A DNA stretch of 64,000 bases from Photobacterium toruni (GCF_024529955.1 NZ_AP024854.1:2852001-2916000); one strand, 5' to 3'; positions 18,907-28,813 are shown, numbered from the stretch's first letter. Notes: generated by a model not told the origin, from the sequence alone. Translations and numbers: made by a program.

Positions 18907-21678
18907 TTAGTGGGCTTGATCCCAATTATCACCGTGACCAGCATCGGCAATTAATGGTACTGCTAACGTTGCAGCTTGCTCCATTAACTCACGTACTTTA
19001 GCGGTAACGCTGTCTAATACTGAAGCTTCAACTTCAAACACTAATTCATCGTGTACTTGCATTAATAAACTGACCTGACCTTGCGGTTGTTGCTGTACCC
19101 ATTCATCAACCGCAATCATGGCTAATTTAATAATATCAGCCGCAGTGCCTTGCATAGGAGCGTTAATCGCTGCGCGTTCTGCAGCTTTACGACGTAAGCC
19201 ATTACGCGCCTTAATATCTGGAAGATACAAACGACGACCAAATAGAGTTTCCACATAACCCACTTCAGCAGCACTATTACGCGTACTTTCCATGTATTCT
19301 AAAACACCAGGGTAGCGTTCAAAATACACATTCATATAGTCTTGTGCTTCATTACGACCCATATCAAGTTGCTTGGCTAAACCAAACGCACTCATGCCGT
19401 AAATCAATCCAAAGTTAATTGCTTTTGCACGTCGACGTTGCTCGGTACTGACATCATCAATCGCTAATCCTAGAATTTCAGCTGCTGTTGCTGCGTGAAT
19501 ATCTTTACCATGACGGAATGCATCTAATAATGCTTGGTCACCAGAAAGGTGCGCCATAATTCGTAATTCAATTTGAGAGTAATCGACAGCCAGAATTTTA
19601 TATCCTGACTTAGCAACAAATGCTTGGCGAATACGACGTCCTTCTTGATTACGAACCGGAATATTTTGTAAGTTCGGCTCACTGGAAGACAAACGTCCCG
19701 TTACCGTTCCAGATTGATGATAAGAAGTATGAACTCGACCCGTTGCGACATTCACCATTTTGGGTAATTTATCAGTATAAGTGGATTTTAGTTTTGCTAA
19801 GCCACGGTATTCTAATAGTAATTTTGGTAATGGGTAATCTAAAGCAAGCTCTTGTAGCACTTCTTCATTGGTTGATGGTGTACCTGATGGGGTTTTTTTA
19901 ATAACAGGTAAAGCCATTTTCTCAAACAAGATTGCCTGTAATTGCTTAGGAGAACTTAAATTAAATTCTTCACCCGCTAATTCATAAGCCAGTTTTTCGA
20001 TTTCATCTAACCGTTGTGCCAACTCGATAGATTGCGCCCCTAACAAAGCACTATCAATGTAAACACCAGTACGTTCCATACGAGATAAAACAGGCACTAA
20101 TGGCATTTCAATTGTTTCAAATACCTTATTTAGCTTTTCATCAGCGGCAACTTTTGGATATAACGCATGGTGAAGGCGTAACGTAATATCAGCATCTTCA
20201 GCAGCATAAGGACCCGCCTGCTCAAGATCGATTTGGTTAAAGGTCAATTGCTTTTTACCTTTACCCGCAATCTCTTCAAAACTAATATTTTTATGCTCAA
20301 GATAACGCAGCGCTAGGCTGTCCATATCATGGCGACCGACAACGCTGTTATAAACATAAGATTCAAGCATGGTATCAAATTTAATACCCTGCATATCAAT
20401 GCCATATCGTGCAACAATGCTAGCATCAAATTTTAAATTCTGACCGACTTTAGCTAAAGTCTTATCTTCTAATAGTGGTTTTAATTGTGCTAACATCCAA
20501 TCACGATCAAGCTGCGCTGGCGCATCTAAATAATCATGAGCCACAGGAACATAAGCCGCTTTACCTTCTTCAACCGCAAATGAGACCCCAATTAAATTGG
20601 CCGTCATGTAATCAAGGCCATCAGTCTCAGTATCAAATGCAAATACGTCAGCATTTTTTAACTGAGCTAACCAGTTATTAAAACTGGCTTCATCAAGTAC
20701 GGTTTCATACCCACTACGATCAATCGTTGGTGCAACAACTTTTGGCTCCGTTGTGGTTGTTGCTGCACTTTCATCGGCAACAATACGGCCATCACTGCCA
20801 TCTAACATTTCTGTTAGCCAGCGACGGAACTGTAATTTACCAAACAGTTCAGTCAGTGCGTCAGTATCTGGTACGCCTTTACATAATTGCTCTGGAGCCA
20901 GTTCTAATTCAACATCAAGTTTGATAGTCGCTAACTCATAAGACATATAAGCCGCTTCTTTATTATCAAGTAGCTTTTTAGCCATGGTTTTTGAGCCACG
21001 AAAGCCTAGCGGCGCAATATCATCAAGATTGGCATATAAGGCATTTAAACCACCAATACCTTGCAATAATGCTTTAGCCGTTTTTTCACCAACACCAGGA
21101 ACCCCAGGAATATTATCAACTTTATCCCCCATTAGCGCCAAGTAATCGATAATCAACTCAGGGCCAATACCAAACTTTTCTTCAACGCCAGCGGCATCCA
21201 TTACCACATCCGTCATGGTATTGATCAAAGTAACGTGTTGATCTACCAGTTGAGCCATATCTTTATCGCCAGTACTGATCAATACCGGCATTCCCTGTTT
21301 AGAAGCCTGGGTTGCTAACGTACCGATCACATCATCCGCCTCAACGCCTGAGATCGCGATCAACGGTAATCCCATTGCTTTGATCACTGCATGTAATGGC
21401 TCAATCTGACCACGAAGATCATCCGGCATCGGTGGACGATTTGCTTTATATTCAGGGTATATCTCATCACGGAATGTCTTACCTTTAGCATCAAAGATAA
21501 CCGCAATGCGATCAGTTGAGAACTGACGTAACATGCTGCGTAACATATTAACCACACCATAAATTGCACCCGTTGGTTCACCGTCAGAATTAGTGAAATT
21601 GGGTGCGGCATGGTAAGCGCGATAAAGGTAAGAGGATCCATCAATAAGGATCAATGGATTTTCAGGAATCGTAGCCAT
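18907..21678 (-). CDS. polA: DNA polymerase I
   Basis: The 923-residue enzyme matches E. coli PolA (928). The 5'-3' exonuclease domain (1-300) is intact. The 3'-5' exonuclease domain keeps its catalytic acids ([10 protein letters not shown] near 346 and [10 protein letters not shown] near 495), so proofreading is expected to be active. Polymerase motifs A ([16 protein letters not shown]), B ([14 protein letters not shown]) and C ([11 protein letters not shown]) are complete. It acts in Okazaki-fragment processing and repair. Spot 42 lies downstream, as in enterobacteria. Confidence 0.99.
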   Translation of the reverse strand: MATIPENPLILIDGSSYLYRAYHAAPNFTNSDGEPTGAIYGVVNMLRSMLRQFSTDRIAVIFDAKGKTFRDEIYPEYKANRPPMPDDLRGQIEPLHAVIKAMGLPLIAISGVEADDVIGTLATQASKQGMPVLISTGDKDMAQLVDQHVTLINTMTDVVMDAAGVEEKFGIGPELIIDYLALMGDKVDNIPGVPGVGEKTAKALLQGIGGLNALYANLDDIAPLGFRGSKTMAKKLLDNKEAAYMSYELATIKLDVELELAPEQLCKGVPDTDALTELFGKLQFRRWLTEMLDGSDGRIVADESAATTTTEPKVVAPTIDRSGYETVLDEASFNNWLAQLKNADVFAFDTETDGLDYMTANLIGVSFAVEEGKAAYVPVAHDYLDAPAQLDRDWMLAQLKPLLEDKTLAKVGQNLKFDASIVARYGIDMQGIKFDTMLESYVYNSVVGRHDMDSLALRYLEHKNISFEEIAGKGKKQLTFNQIDLEQAGPYAAEDADITLRLHHALYPKVAADEKLNKVFETIEMPLVPVLSRMERTGVYIDSALLGAQSIELAQRLDEIEKLAYELAGEEFNLSSPKQLQAILFEKMALPVIKKTPSGTPSTNEEVLQELALDYPLPKLLLEYRGLAKLKSTYTDKLPKMVNVATGRVHTSYHQSGTVTGRLSSSEPNLQNIPVRNQEGRRIRQAFVAKSGYKILAVDYSQIELRIMAHLSGDQALLDAFRHGKDIHAATAAEILGLAIDDVSTEQRRRAKAINFGLIYGMSAFGLAKQLDMGRNEAQDYMNVYFERYPGVLEYMESTRNSAAEVGYVETLFGRRLYLPDIKARNGLRRKAAERAAINAPMQGTAADIIKLAMIAVDEWVQQQPQGQVSLLMQVHDELVFEVEASVLDSVTAKVRELMEQAATLAVPLIADAGHGDNWDQAH

Positions 21679-21830
21679 AAGGTTATTCTTATATCCGAGC
21701 GAAAGTAGTTCAGGTAAGGTCTATTATCGACCAATTTTACCCCTACACCACAGAAAAAATGCAATATTGACTAGAATGCCATGCTCAACCGCAACTGTTA
21801 ACTGCTGTTTTGGGTTATTCATCCATTTTC

Positions 21831-21981
21831 TGTGGATAACTTTGTTAGTATTTAATTTACGCCAGTTGATCGTTTTTTATGTAAAAATAAAAATTACTCA
21901 TGATTGTATTTATTTTCATATACTTAATAAGAAAGCTTAAATTAGATCCTCGATCCCATATTGATCATTGATTGTGGACAA
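21831..21981. promoter_or_regulatory. DnaA-box-like sites between polA and elbB
   Basis: TGTGGATAA at 21831-21839 is a perfect DnaA box (TTATCCACA on the other strand), and TGTGGACAA at 21973-21981 differs at one base. They lie in the 376-bp gap of divergent polA and elbB. The rest of the gap is AT-rich promoter-like DNA with several GATC sites between 21940 and 21970. Chance occurrence is possible. Confidence 0.35.
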
Positions 21982-22054
21982 CCTTAGCTAGATAATCTTA
22001 ACCAAGCCAATAATAACAATAATATAAGTCTATTTGATTAGTTAGGATGCCATT

Positions 22055-22705
22055 ATGAAGAAAATTGCGGTAATTTTAAGCGGTTCTGGTGTTTTTGATG
22101 GAACCGAGATCCATGAAGCAGTATTAGCTTTATTGGCAATAGAGCAGCAAGGAGCAAGCTGGCACTGTTTTGCTCCTAACATCGATCAACATCAAGTCAT
22201 TAATCATCTCAATGGGAAGGTGAGTCATGAAACTCGCAATGTGCTAGTCGAATCAGCACGAATTGCACGTGGCAATATTAGTGATGTCACCCAATTGGAT
22301 ATTAATGACTACGATGCACTGCTCGTTCCGGGTGGATTTGGCGTGGCTAACAACTTATCTGACTTCGCTCTTCACGGCAGCGCATGTCAGATCAATGAAG
22401 ATGTTAAACAAGCCTGCCAAACATTTGCTCAAGCCAATAAACCTGCGGGTTACTTATGTATCGCGCCGACCTTGATCCCGCAGATCTATGGTCCTGGCGC
22501 CAAAGCTACGATCGGTAATGATCCTGATACGGCTGCTGCATTTAATGCCATGGGAGGTGAGCATATTCAGTGCCCTGTTGATGATTTTGTGTTGGATCAA
22601 AAACGACGTCTATTAACCACACCGGCTTATATGTTAGCAACCAACATCAGTGAAGCGGCAATAGGGATCAATAAACTGGTACGAGAATTAATAAAATTAG
22701 CCTAA
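22055..22705 (+). CDS. elbB: ElbB glyoxalase-like protein of the DJ-1/PfpI superfamily
   Basis: The 216-residue protein has full ElbB length (E. coli 217). It has the N-terminal KIAVILSGSGVFDGTEIHE, the LVPGGFGVANNLSDFA loop, and the nucleophile-elbow region GYLCIAPTLIP with its Cys. The family is called isoprenoid biosynthesis protein with amidotransferase-like domain; E. coli ElbB shows glyoxalase activity in vitro. The true role is not settled. It ends beside the RyhB terminator on the other strand. Confidence 0.95.
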   Translation: MKKIAVILSGSGVFDGTEIHEAVLALLAIEQQGASWHCFAPNIDQHQVINHLNGKVSHETRNVLVESARIARGNISDVTQLDINDYDALLVPGGFGVANNLSDFALHGSACQINEDVKQACQTFAQANKPAGYLCIAPTLIPQIYGPGAKATIGNDPDTAAAFNAMGGEHIQCPVDDFVLDQKRRLLTTPAYMLATNISEAAIGINKLVRELIKLA

Positions 22706-22730
22706 ACGACATAATAAAAACTAACCACTT

Positions 22731-22896
22731 AAAAAAGAAAAAGCGACGCACAGTGTGATGCGTCGCTCAGCAGAAGTAGTAATCGGTTTTTAGCCCTACA
22801 CTAAGCACCATTACCAAGCTGAAGTACACTGGAAGCAATGTGAGCAATGTCGTACTTCAAGCATCAGAAAATGGGGGTTCTCTGATGTTTGAGAGC
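22731..22896 (-). ncRNA. ryhB: RyhB, iron-responsive small RNA
   Basis: The minus strand contains the conserved RyhB core ACGACATTGCTCACATTGCT followed by TCCAGT (22828-22852), the region that base-pairs with target mRNAs. It ends in a GCGACGCA/TGCGTCGC hairpin plus T-rich run (22731-22766). Predicted promoter: TTGCGA (22925-22930), 16-bp spacer, TATTAT (22903-22908), start near 22896, length about 165 nt. RyhB works with Hfq to lower synthesis of iron-containing proteins when iron is scarce. A CATCAGA/TCTGATG stem lies near the 5' end. Confidence 0.92.
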
Positions 22897-22903
22897 CCGT
22901 TAA

Positions 22904-22953
22904 TAATAACTATTCTCAACTAAATCGCAATACTTAATTGAGAATAATTTTCA
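22904..22953. promoter_or_regulatory. Two Fur-box-like sites at the ryhB promoter
   Basis: TGAGAATAATTTTCA (22939-22953) and, on the minus strand, TGAGAATAGTTATTA (22904-22918) each resemble the 7-1-7 Fur consensus TGATAAT-N-ATTATCA with a few mismatches. The second overlaps the -10 box. They face each other around the -35 element, so Fur with iron would block ryhB. Confidence 0.75.
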
Positions 22954-22969
22954 TTTAAAACAAGGGCAG

Positions 22970-23413
22970 TTAGTTGATCGTCTTGGTAAAACATAATCTA
23001 TAATCACGTAACTTCCCTTTCTTTTCCATATTTTCAATGACATAGCCATTTCTAAACAATAGCCGTAACATCGCTGGAAAACAGTTACGTGATTTGACGT
23101 TAATCATCGTATATTGTGATTGTGCCACTACCCATGCTTCTTGTACTTCTAATAATTTTTGGGCAATACCCAATCCACGTCCACTGGCTAATACTCCCCC
23201 AAGCCAGCTATAAAAAACGTGATCAGATAATGCATAACCAATTTTCACACCTATTAATTGTTGTTGATATTCAGCCACCAAAATCAACGCTGGTTGATGA
23301 GCAAATCGTGCCCGTATCGTCGTAGCATCAACACCAGAGCTTAATTCATTAATCCCTGCCAATACGGTAACGGCTTCATCTACCGTTCCAATCCGTACCA
23401 CTATTTCAGTCAT
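22970..23413 (-). CDS. GNAT family N-acetyltransferase
   Basis: The 147-residue single-domain protein has the acetyl-CoA loop as SGRGLGIAQKLL (near residues 77-88) and an N-terminal strand-helix pattern typical of GNAT. The C-terminal segment has NVKSRNCFPAMLRLLFRNGY. Substrate unknown. It sits between ryhB and the yhhQ terminator, and its stop is only about 40 bp before the ryhB -35 box. Readthrough from it could enter ryhB. Confidence 0.85.
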   Translation of the reverse strand: MTEIVVRIGTVDEAVTVLAGINELSSGVDATTIRARFAHQPALILVAEYQQQLIGVKIGYALSDHVFYSWLGGVLASGRGLGIAQKLLEVQEAWVVAQSQYTMINVKSRNCFPAMLRLLFRNGYVIENMEKKGKLRDYRLCFTKTIN

Positions 23414-23446
23414 TATTCAGTATCCCTTCATTGACATAAAAAATGT

Positions 23447-23472
23447 AAAAAAAAATCGGCCGCAGCCGATTT
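23447..23472 (-). terminator. Terminator of yhhQ
   Basis: ATCGGC, a CGCA loop and GCCGAT are followed on the minus strand by a run of nine T. Confidence 0.88.
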
Positions 23473-23499
23473 ATTCTTTCTTCTACAAATCAATCATCG

Positions 23500-24216
23500 C
23501 TATTTAATCACGCTTGCCGTATTCGGTAGTGATGATTGTTTTAACGTTGTTAGCTTGTGAATTAAATAATTAAGCAGTACCCCATATAAAGGCACAAATA
23601 AACCCAAACTAATAATTAATTTAAAGCTGTAATCTACCAGCGCAATTTCAGTCCAATTTTGTGCCATGAAGGCATCAGGGCTGTGATAAAACGCAATACT
23701 GAAAAAAGCCAGTGTATCAAGTGCATTACCAATAATGGTCGATGCTGTTGGTGCGATCCACCACTGTTTCATTTGACGGAGGCGATTAAACACCGACACA
23801 TCCAATATTTGCCCTAAGAGGTAGGCCATAAAACTGGCAATCGCAATTCGAGCAACAAAAAGATTGAATTCAGCCAAATGAGCAAAGCCTTGATATTGAC
23901 CTTGAAAAAACAGCACTGACAATATATATGACACAATCAGTGCTGGTGCCATTACTCGCCAAATAATTTTGCGTGCCATACCCGCACCAAAAATACGCAC
24001 CGTCAAATCAGTCGCGAGAAAAATAAACGGAAAGGTAAATGCACCCCAAGTGGTGTGATAACCAAAAATAGTAAAAGGTAATTGAACTAAATAATTACTT
24101 GAGGCGATCACTAATAGATGAAACGCGACTAAATACGATAGAGCCTTATGTTGCTGAGCCGCAGTAAAAGCAGTCGTGGTTACATTAGATGTTGTTGCGT
24201 TGGATAAAGCAGTCAT
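23500..24216 (-). CDS. yhhQ: Queuosine-precursor transporter YhhQ
   Basis: The 238-residue protein of the VUT/YhhQ family has about six membrane segments. It contains the family stretches YHTTWGAFTFPFIFLATDL near residue 67 and IGNALDTLAFFSIAFY near residue 160. Family members import 7-cyano- or 7-aminomethyl-7-deazaguanine for tRNA queuosine. ATG at 24216 is chosen because AAGG lies 6-7 bases upstream; the frame runs up to 24252 without a ribosome site. A promoter with perfect TATAAT is at 24298-24303, giving a leader of about 75 nt. Confidence 0.93.
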   Translation of the reverse strand: MTALSNATTSNVTTTAFTAAQQHKALSYLVAFHLLVIASSNYLVQLPFTIFGYHTTWGAFTFPFIFLATDLTVRIFGAGMARKIIWRVMAPALIVSYILSVLFFQGQYQGFAHLAEFNLFVARIAIASFMAYLLGQILDVSVFNRLRQMKQWWIAPTASTIIGNALDTLAFFSIAFYHSPDAFMAQNWTEIALVDYSFKLIISLGLFVPLYGVLLNYLIHKLTTLKQSSLPNTASVIK

Positions 24217-24297
24217 GGAAGACCTTTTTGTCATTGGGGGGAGGGAACCCAAACATTTTCATTGCCGGCGATAACCACCAGCAACACCAGGGCGGCG

Positions 24298-24303
24298 ATT
24301 ATA
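24298..24303 (-). promoter_or_regulatory. Promoter -10 box of yhhQ
   Basis: TATAAT on the minus strand, with a TAGGCA -35-like element 16 bp upstream. The predicted leader (about 24217-24291) is unusually GC-rich for this region and contains a short GTG-started frame of 18 codons (24233-24289 region). No known preQ1 riboswitch motif was recognised in it. Confidence 0.55.
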
Positions 24304-24322
24304 CAGCACAGCATTTATTTGC

Positions 24323-24622
24323 CTAGTAGTGAGACAATAACTGTTGAATAAAAATTAAATGCTCAATGTCATTTAAGATCAGTAGTTCCAGCCATATCGA
24401 GGCACTATAATATTCAGCCTTAAGCAATAACTGACACCCTTCAAAATCAATTAGCCATTGGTGAAGATCGGCACTTGGCTCTTGCTCTATCAATATTGCA
24501 TCTAAACGCTGTAACAGTGCCTTGGCGACCGCTGGAAAATTATCAAAATCAAACGAAGGTAGCGTTATCGCTAACGTGCCTTGCTCAATATTTATTTCCG
24601 TTTGACTAAAATTATAATCCAT
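24323..24622 (-). CDS. DUF3630 family protein
   Basis: The 99-residue acidic protein has no signal peptide or membrane segment and is predicted to be a small alpha/beta cytoplasmic protein. It resembles DUF3630, a family found beside recQ in vibrios. Function unknown. It lies 12 bp after recQ on the same strand, so it is very probably cotranscribed. Confidence 0.75.
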   Translation of the reverse strand: MDYNFSQTEINIEQGTLAITLPSFDFDNFPAVAKALLQRLDAILIEQEPSADLHQWLIDFEGCQLLLKAEYYSASIWLELLILNDIEHLIFIQQLLSHY

Positions 24623-24634
24623 TATTAGCTTCCA

Positions 24635-26479
24635 TTAGTTATGTTCATCGACCGCCATTAAATGATCGCCAATCAATTGCAAAAATACTTCCCCAAATTT
24701 TTCTAACTTACGTTGTCCCACCCCATTAATCGCTAAAAATTCACCTTTTGAACAGGGCAATCGTTCAGCCATTTCCATTAAGCTGGCATCATTAAACACC
24801 ACATACGGCGGAATATCTTCTTCATCAGCAATAGCCTTGCGTAGCTTACGTAACTTAGCAAACAATTTTTTGTCATACTGACGATTCGCCATGCGATCCA
24901 CTTTACTGTTACGAACAGCACTATCCAACCGAGGAACTGCCAAAGATAACGCCATTTCAGCACGTAATAATGGTCGTGCTTGCTCGGTGAGTTGTAATAC
25001 CGAATTACGGCTGATGTTTTGAGTTAAAAAACCACGATGAATCAATTGGCGTAAAATACTGACCCAATATTCATGGCTATAATCACGCCCAATACCATAA
25101 GTGGTTAATTTATCATGACCATATTCACGAATACGTTGATTCTGCATACCACGTAATACATCAATGACATAGGTAATACCAAAATTCTGGTTAACGCGAT
25201 AAACACAAGATAATGCTTTTTGAGCCACTTCAACCGCGTCAAATTGTTGTGGCGGATCAAGACAAACATCGCAGTTACCACACCCTTGTCGCTGATCTTC
25301 ACCAAAGTAGTGTAATAGCACTTGGCGACGACAACTTTGAGCTTGAGCAAAAGCCCCCATCGCATGTAATTTATGTAGTTCGACCTCACGCTGCGCATCA
25401 TGATGTTTTTCATCAACACAACGTCGCAACCATGCTAAATCGGCAGGATCATAAAGCAGTAACGCTTCGGCGGGTAAACCATCGCGCCCTGCTCGTCCGG
25501 TTTCTTGGTAATACGATTCAATGTTACGCGGAATATCGAAATGGACCACAAAGCGGACATTAGGTTTATTGATCCCCATACCAAATGCTACCGTGGCAAC
25601 CACTACATGAATATCATCCCGCTGAAAAGCATCTTGTACTGCGACTCGTTGCTGGTGCTCCATACCAGCATGATACGCGGCAGCACGAATACCACTTTCG
25701 CACAGTTTTTCGCTGATCTGCTCTACTTTCTTGCGGCTATTACAATAAATAATGCCGCACTGACCGCGCATCGTTGCCAAATAGCGGCTTAATTGCGTTA
25801 ATGGTTTATGTTTTTCCCATAGCGTGTAATGAATATTAGGCCGATCAAAGCTGCCCAAATAACAATGGGGATCGATTAATCCTAATCGACTAATAATATC
25901 TTGCCGAGTGGCATCGTCAGCGGTGGCTGTTAACGCCATCACTGGCAACGGTGAAAATTGCTGTTTAAGCAGACCTAATGCTGCATATTCTGGTCGAAAA
26001 TCATGCCCCCACTGAGAAACACAGTGAGCTTCATCAACAGCCACCATTGCCAAATCAAGTTGCTGTAACCGTTCAATAAAGTCACGCATTAGTACCCGCT
26101 CAGGCGAGGCATAAACTAACCGTAACGATCCATTTTGCATCGCTTCAAATGTCGCTTGAATCTCTTCTCGCGACATCGCTGAGTGAATACATCCAGCACT
26201 GACACCATTGGCATTTAATTGATCGACCTGATCTTTCATTAACGAAATAAGTGGTGAAATCACTAAAGTTAACCCTGGCATCATTAATGCTGGAATTTGA
26301 TAACATAAAGATTTACCGCCACCAGTGGGCATAATCACCAAACAGTCATTACCCGCAGTGATCGCTTCAATCACTGCTTGCTGTCCTTGCCTAAATTGCT
26401 GATAGCCAAACACATCCTGCAATATTTCTTGGCTGGATAATAAGGATGCCGATATGGGACAAGAAACAACAGCAGACAT
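24635..26479 (-). CDS. recQ: ATP-dependent DNA helicase RecQ
   Basis: The 614-residue 3'-5' helicase acts in RecF-pathway recombination and fork repair. Ordered features: Walker A MPTGGGKSLCYQ near 55, DEAHCVSQWGHDFR, QETGRAGRDGLPAE (motif VI), the RQC zinc-binding cysteines (CRR...CGNCDVC near 380-405), winged helix, and a C-terminal HRDC domain. ATG at 26479 (MSAVVSC) is favoured; a GTG at 26494 would add five residues. The upstream 570 bp to ggt holds little that is recognisable except a minus-strand small ORF. Confidence 0.97.
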   Translation of the reverse strand: MSAVVSCPISASLLSSQEILQDVFGYQQFRQGQQAVIEAITAGNDCLVIMPTGGGKSLCYQIPALMMPGLTLVISPLISLMKDQVDQLNANGVSAGCIHSAMSREEIQATFEAMQNGSLRLVYASPERVLMRDFIERLQQLDLAMVAVDEAHCVSQWGHDFRPEYAALGLLKQQFSPLPVMALTATADDATRQDIISRLGLIDPHCYLGSFDRPNIHYTLWEKHKPLTQLSRYLATMRGQCGIIYCNSRKKVEQISEKLCESGIRAAAYHAGMEHQQRVAVQDAFQRDDIHVVVATVAFGMGINKPNVRFVVHFDIPRNIESYYQETGRAGRDGLPAEALLLYDPADLAWLRRCVDEKHHDAQREVELHKLHAMGAFAQAQSCRRQVLLHYFGEDQRQGCGNCDVCLDPPQQFDAVEVAQKALSCVYRVNQNFGITYVIDVLRGMQNQRIREYGHDKLTTYGIGRDYSHEYWVSILRQLIHRGFLTQNISRNSVLQLTEQARPLLRAEMALSLAVPRLDSAVRNSKVDRMANRQYDKKLFAKLRKLRKAIADEEDIPPYVVFNDASLMEMAERLPCSKGEFLAINGVGQRKLEKFGEVFLQLIGDHLMAVDEHN

Positions 26480-26886
26480 AGTAAGACTCTTCACTCAACA
26501 GGGTTGCCATTCTATACCTAAATGAGCATGAGATGCGAGTCAGGTCCCAGCTTAACGAACCATTCCTTTTTATACTAAAAACACATATATTGATAACAAA
26601 CATCTCAATGTAAATATTGCCGCATTAACCGTTATCAATAACCTTTTCAGTATCAATTCCTACTTATTATTGAATTTATTCATTTTAAGATACTTTTTTT
26701 TGAAATTCCTTTTGTCTTGATTGTTACTCATGCAATTAACTAGATAATTAATAAGATAATAAAATGCATATTCCTCAATAACTCCTTTATTTTTCATCGG
26801 TTAGTTATTCAACAACTGCCACATTAACCTCAACATTTCACGGCTTATAATTAAAGTTATTATGATTATTTATTCGATTGATACCA

Positions 26887-27006
26887 TCACAACGGCCGTA
26901 ATTCATTAAAACCAACATCTTTAGTTAAAATGACGCGTAAAAATAGTAAAAATAATGAGATATACGGTATTTTTTCTGCCATCATTAATTCCATTAAGAT
27001 ACTCAT
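26887..27006 (-). CDS. Possible small membrane protein, 39 aa
   Basis: A short minus-strand frame starts with ATG at 27006, directly preceded by GGGGGGAGGCT, an unusually strong ribosome-binding sequence. It encodes MSILMELMMAEKIPYISLFL followed by a second hydrophobic stretch and a charged tail ending ELRPL. One membrane helix (about residues 12-30) is predicted. It is not a recognised family. It lies in the 570-bp gap between recQ and ggt, which otherwise shows only AT-rich DNA and one inverted repeat (TTGATAAC near 26590, GTTATCAA near 26630). Confidence 0.3.
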   Translation of the reverse strand: MSILMELMMAEKIPYISLFLLFLRVILTKDVGFNELRPL

Positions 27007-27049
27007 AGCCTCCCCCCTCTTTTTGCGTTGCTGATTACAAGGATCTGTT

Positions 27050-28813
27050 ATGCTCAAAATCACGTCATCACTATTACGTTTTGTCACAATGTGCAGTTGT
27101 GCGGTGCCTATCTTTAGCATTTCTGCACAACAGTTGAGTGATAACATCATTCCTGAAACCAGCGTCGCTCAACAGCCATCACAATTAATTCAAGGTCAAC
27201 AATGGATGATTGCCAGTGCTAATCACTATGCCAGTGAAGCAGGAGCAGCAATGTTACGTCAGGGAGGAAATGCCATTGATGCGATGGTCGCGACGCAATT
27301 AGTTTTAGGGCTAGTTGAACCGCAATCATCTGGCATTGGTGGCGGTGGGTTCTTAGTCTATTGGGATAACGACAATCACCAAATGACCACCTTTGATGGC
27401 CGCGAAACAGCACCTTTTGCGGTAACACCACAGCTATTTCAGGATAAAAAAGGTCAACCATTAGCCTTTTATGATGCGGTTGTCGGTGGGCGCTCTGTCG
27501 GCACACCTGGAACGATTAAATTATTGTGGAATAGCCACCAGCAATATGGCCAATTACAGTGGAAACAACTGTTTCAGCCAGCCATCAAACTGGCTAAAAA
27601 TGGCTTTATCGTTAGTCCTCGATTAGCCGCATTAGTCGCTAAAGATGCGACATATTTACAACGTTCAGCGATAACAAAAAACTATTTTTTTGATGCCCAA
27701 GGCCAGCCTATTCAAGCCGGTCAAAAATTAATTAATCAACCTTATGCAAATACGCTTCGTAAAATTGCCGATTATGGTCAAAAGGCATTTTATCAAGGAG
27801 ATATTGCACGTGAGATTGTTAATACAGTTCAAACTGCGAGTGACAATCCTGGCGTTCTAAGTAGCATTGATTTAGCCAGTTACAAAGTTAAACAACGCGC
27901 TCCAATATGCGCACCTTACCATCAATATCAAATTTGTGGCATGGGACCACCAAGCTCTGGCGCATTAACTCTTGGACAAATTATGGGGATGCTTAGCCAT
28001 TATCCATTAGCAAAAATGGGGGCGAATAATATTCATAGCTGGCGCTTAATTGGCGATGCATCACGGTTAGCTTTTGCTGATCGTGGTCGTTATATGGCTG
28101 ATAGTGATTATGTACCGATGCCTACCAAAGGATTACTTGCACCAACTTACATTCAACAACGAGCACAATTATTAGCGACGAATAAAAAGCTCATTAAAGT
28201 TGAACCCGGATTGCCACCTTGGGATCATGCTAGTATTCAAACCACGGACAAAGCACTTGAACTACCGTCAACTACCCATTTTGCGATTGTTGATCGCCAA
28301 GGTAATGTGGTCTCAATGACCTCTACCATTGAAAACAGTTTTGGTTCACGGTTAATGGTCGGTGGCTTTTTACTCAATAATGAATTAACTGATTTTTCAT
28401 TTCGCAGCCACATTGATGGTGTGCCAATTGCTAATCGAATTGAACCAGGAAAACGTCCTCGATCATCAATGGCGCCGACAATTGTGATGCACAATAACCA
28501 ACCCGTATTAGCGATTGGCTCACCCGGTGGCAGTCAAATTATTGGTTATATCGCCAAAACCTTAGTGGCTTACATTGATTGGGGAATGGATTTACAGCAA
28601 GCCATTAACTTACCTAACATCACTAATCGCTTTGGTACTTTTGAACTTGAGCAAAATACTTCTGCCACAGCGTGGGCGCCTAAGTTTGAGCAATTAGGTT
28701 ATAAAACCGCAGTCAAAGATCTCAACTCGGGAATTCAAGCGATAAGTATTGCACCACAACAATTAATTGGTGCCGCCGATCCACGCCGTGAAGGTAAAGT
28801 TATCGCTCAATAG
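27050..28813 (+). CDS. ggt: Gamma-glutamyltransferase
   Basis: The 587-residue periplasmic enzyme cleaves and transfers the gamma-glutamyl group of glutathione. It has a signal peptide (to about residue 27). It is made as a precursor that cuts itself before the catalytic Thr in LPSTTHFAIVD (near residue 405). Other family signatures: SSGIGGGGFLVYWD, FDGRETAP, GPPSSGALTLGQI, and SMAPTIV/GSPGGSQII near the C-terminus. Length is close to E. coli Ggt (580). Single gene, convergent with uvrD. Confidence 0.97.
   Translation: MLKITSSLLRFVTMCSCAVPIFSISAQQLSDNIIPETSVAQQPSQLIQGQQWMIASANHYASEAGAAMLRQGGNAIDAMVATQLVLGLVEPQSSGIGGGGFLVYWDNDNHQMTTFDGRETAPFAVTPQLFQDKKGQPLAFYDAVVGGRSVGTPGTIKLLWNSHQQYGQLQWKQLFQPAIKLAKNGFIVSPRLAALVAKDATYLQRSAITKNYFFDAQGQPIQAGQKLINQPYANTLRKIADYGQKAFYQGDIAREIVNTVQTASDNPGVLSSIDLASYKVKQRAPICAPYHQYQICGMGPPSSGALTLGQIMGMLSHYPLAKMGANNIHSWRLIGDASRLAFADRGRYMADSDYVPMPTKGLLAPTYIQQRAQLLATNKKLIKVEPGLPPWDHASIQTTDKALELPSTTHFAIVDRQGNVVSMTSTIENSFGSRLMVGGFLLNNELTDFSFRSHIDGVPIANRIEPGKRPRSSMAPTIVMHNNQPVLAIGSPGGSQIIGYIAKTLVAYIDWGMDLQQAINLPNITNRFGTFELEQNTSATAWAPKFEQLGYKTAVKDLNSGIQAISIAPQQLIGAADPRREGKVIAQ

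Noticed and set aside
24217..24291. preQ1 riboswitch before yhhQ
   Set aside because: None of the known preQ1-I or -II core motifs could be matched; kept only as an unexplained leader.
26590..26640. Inverted repeat TTGATAAC/GTTATCAA upstream of recQ
   Set aside because: Arms are short and AT-rich with a spacer of about 35 bases; too likely by chance to be listed as a feature of its own.
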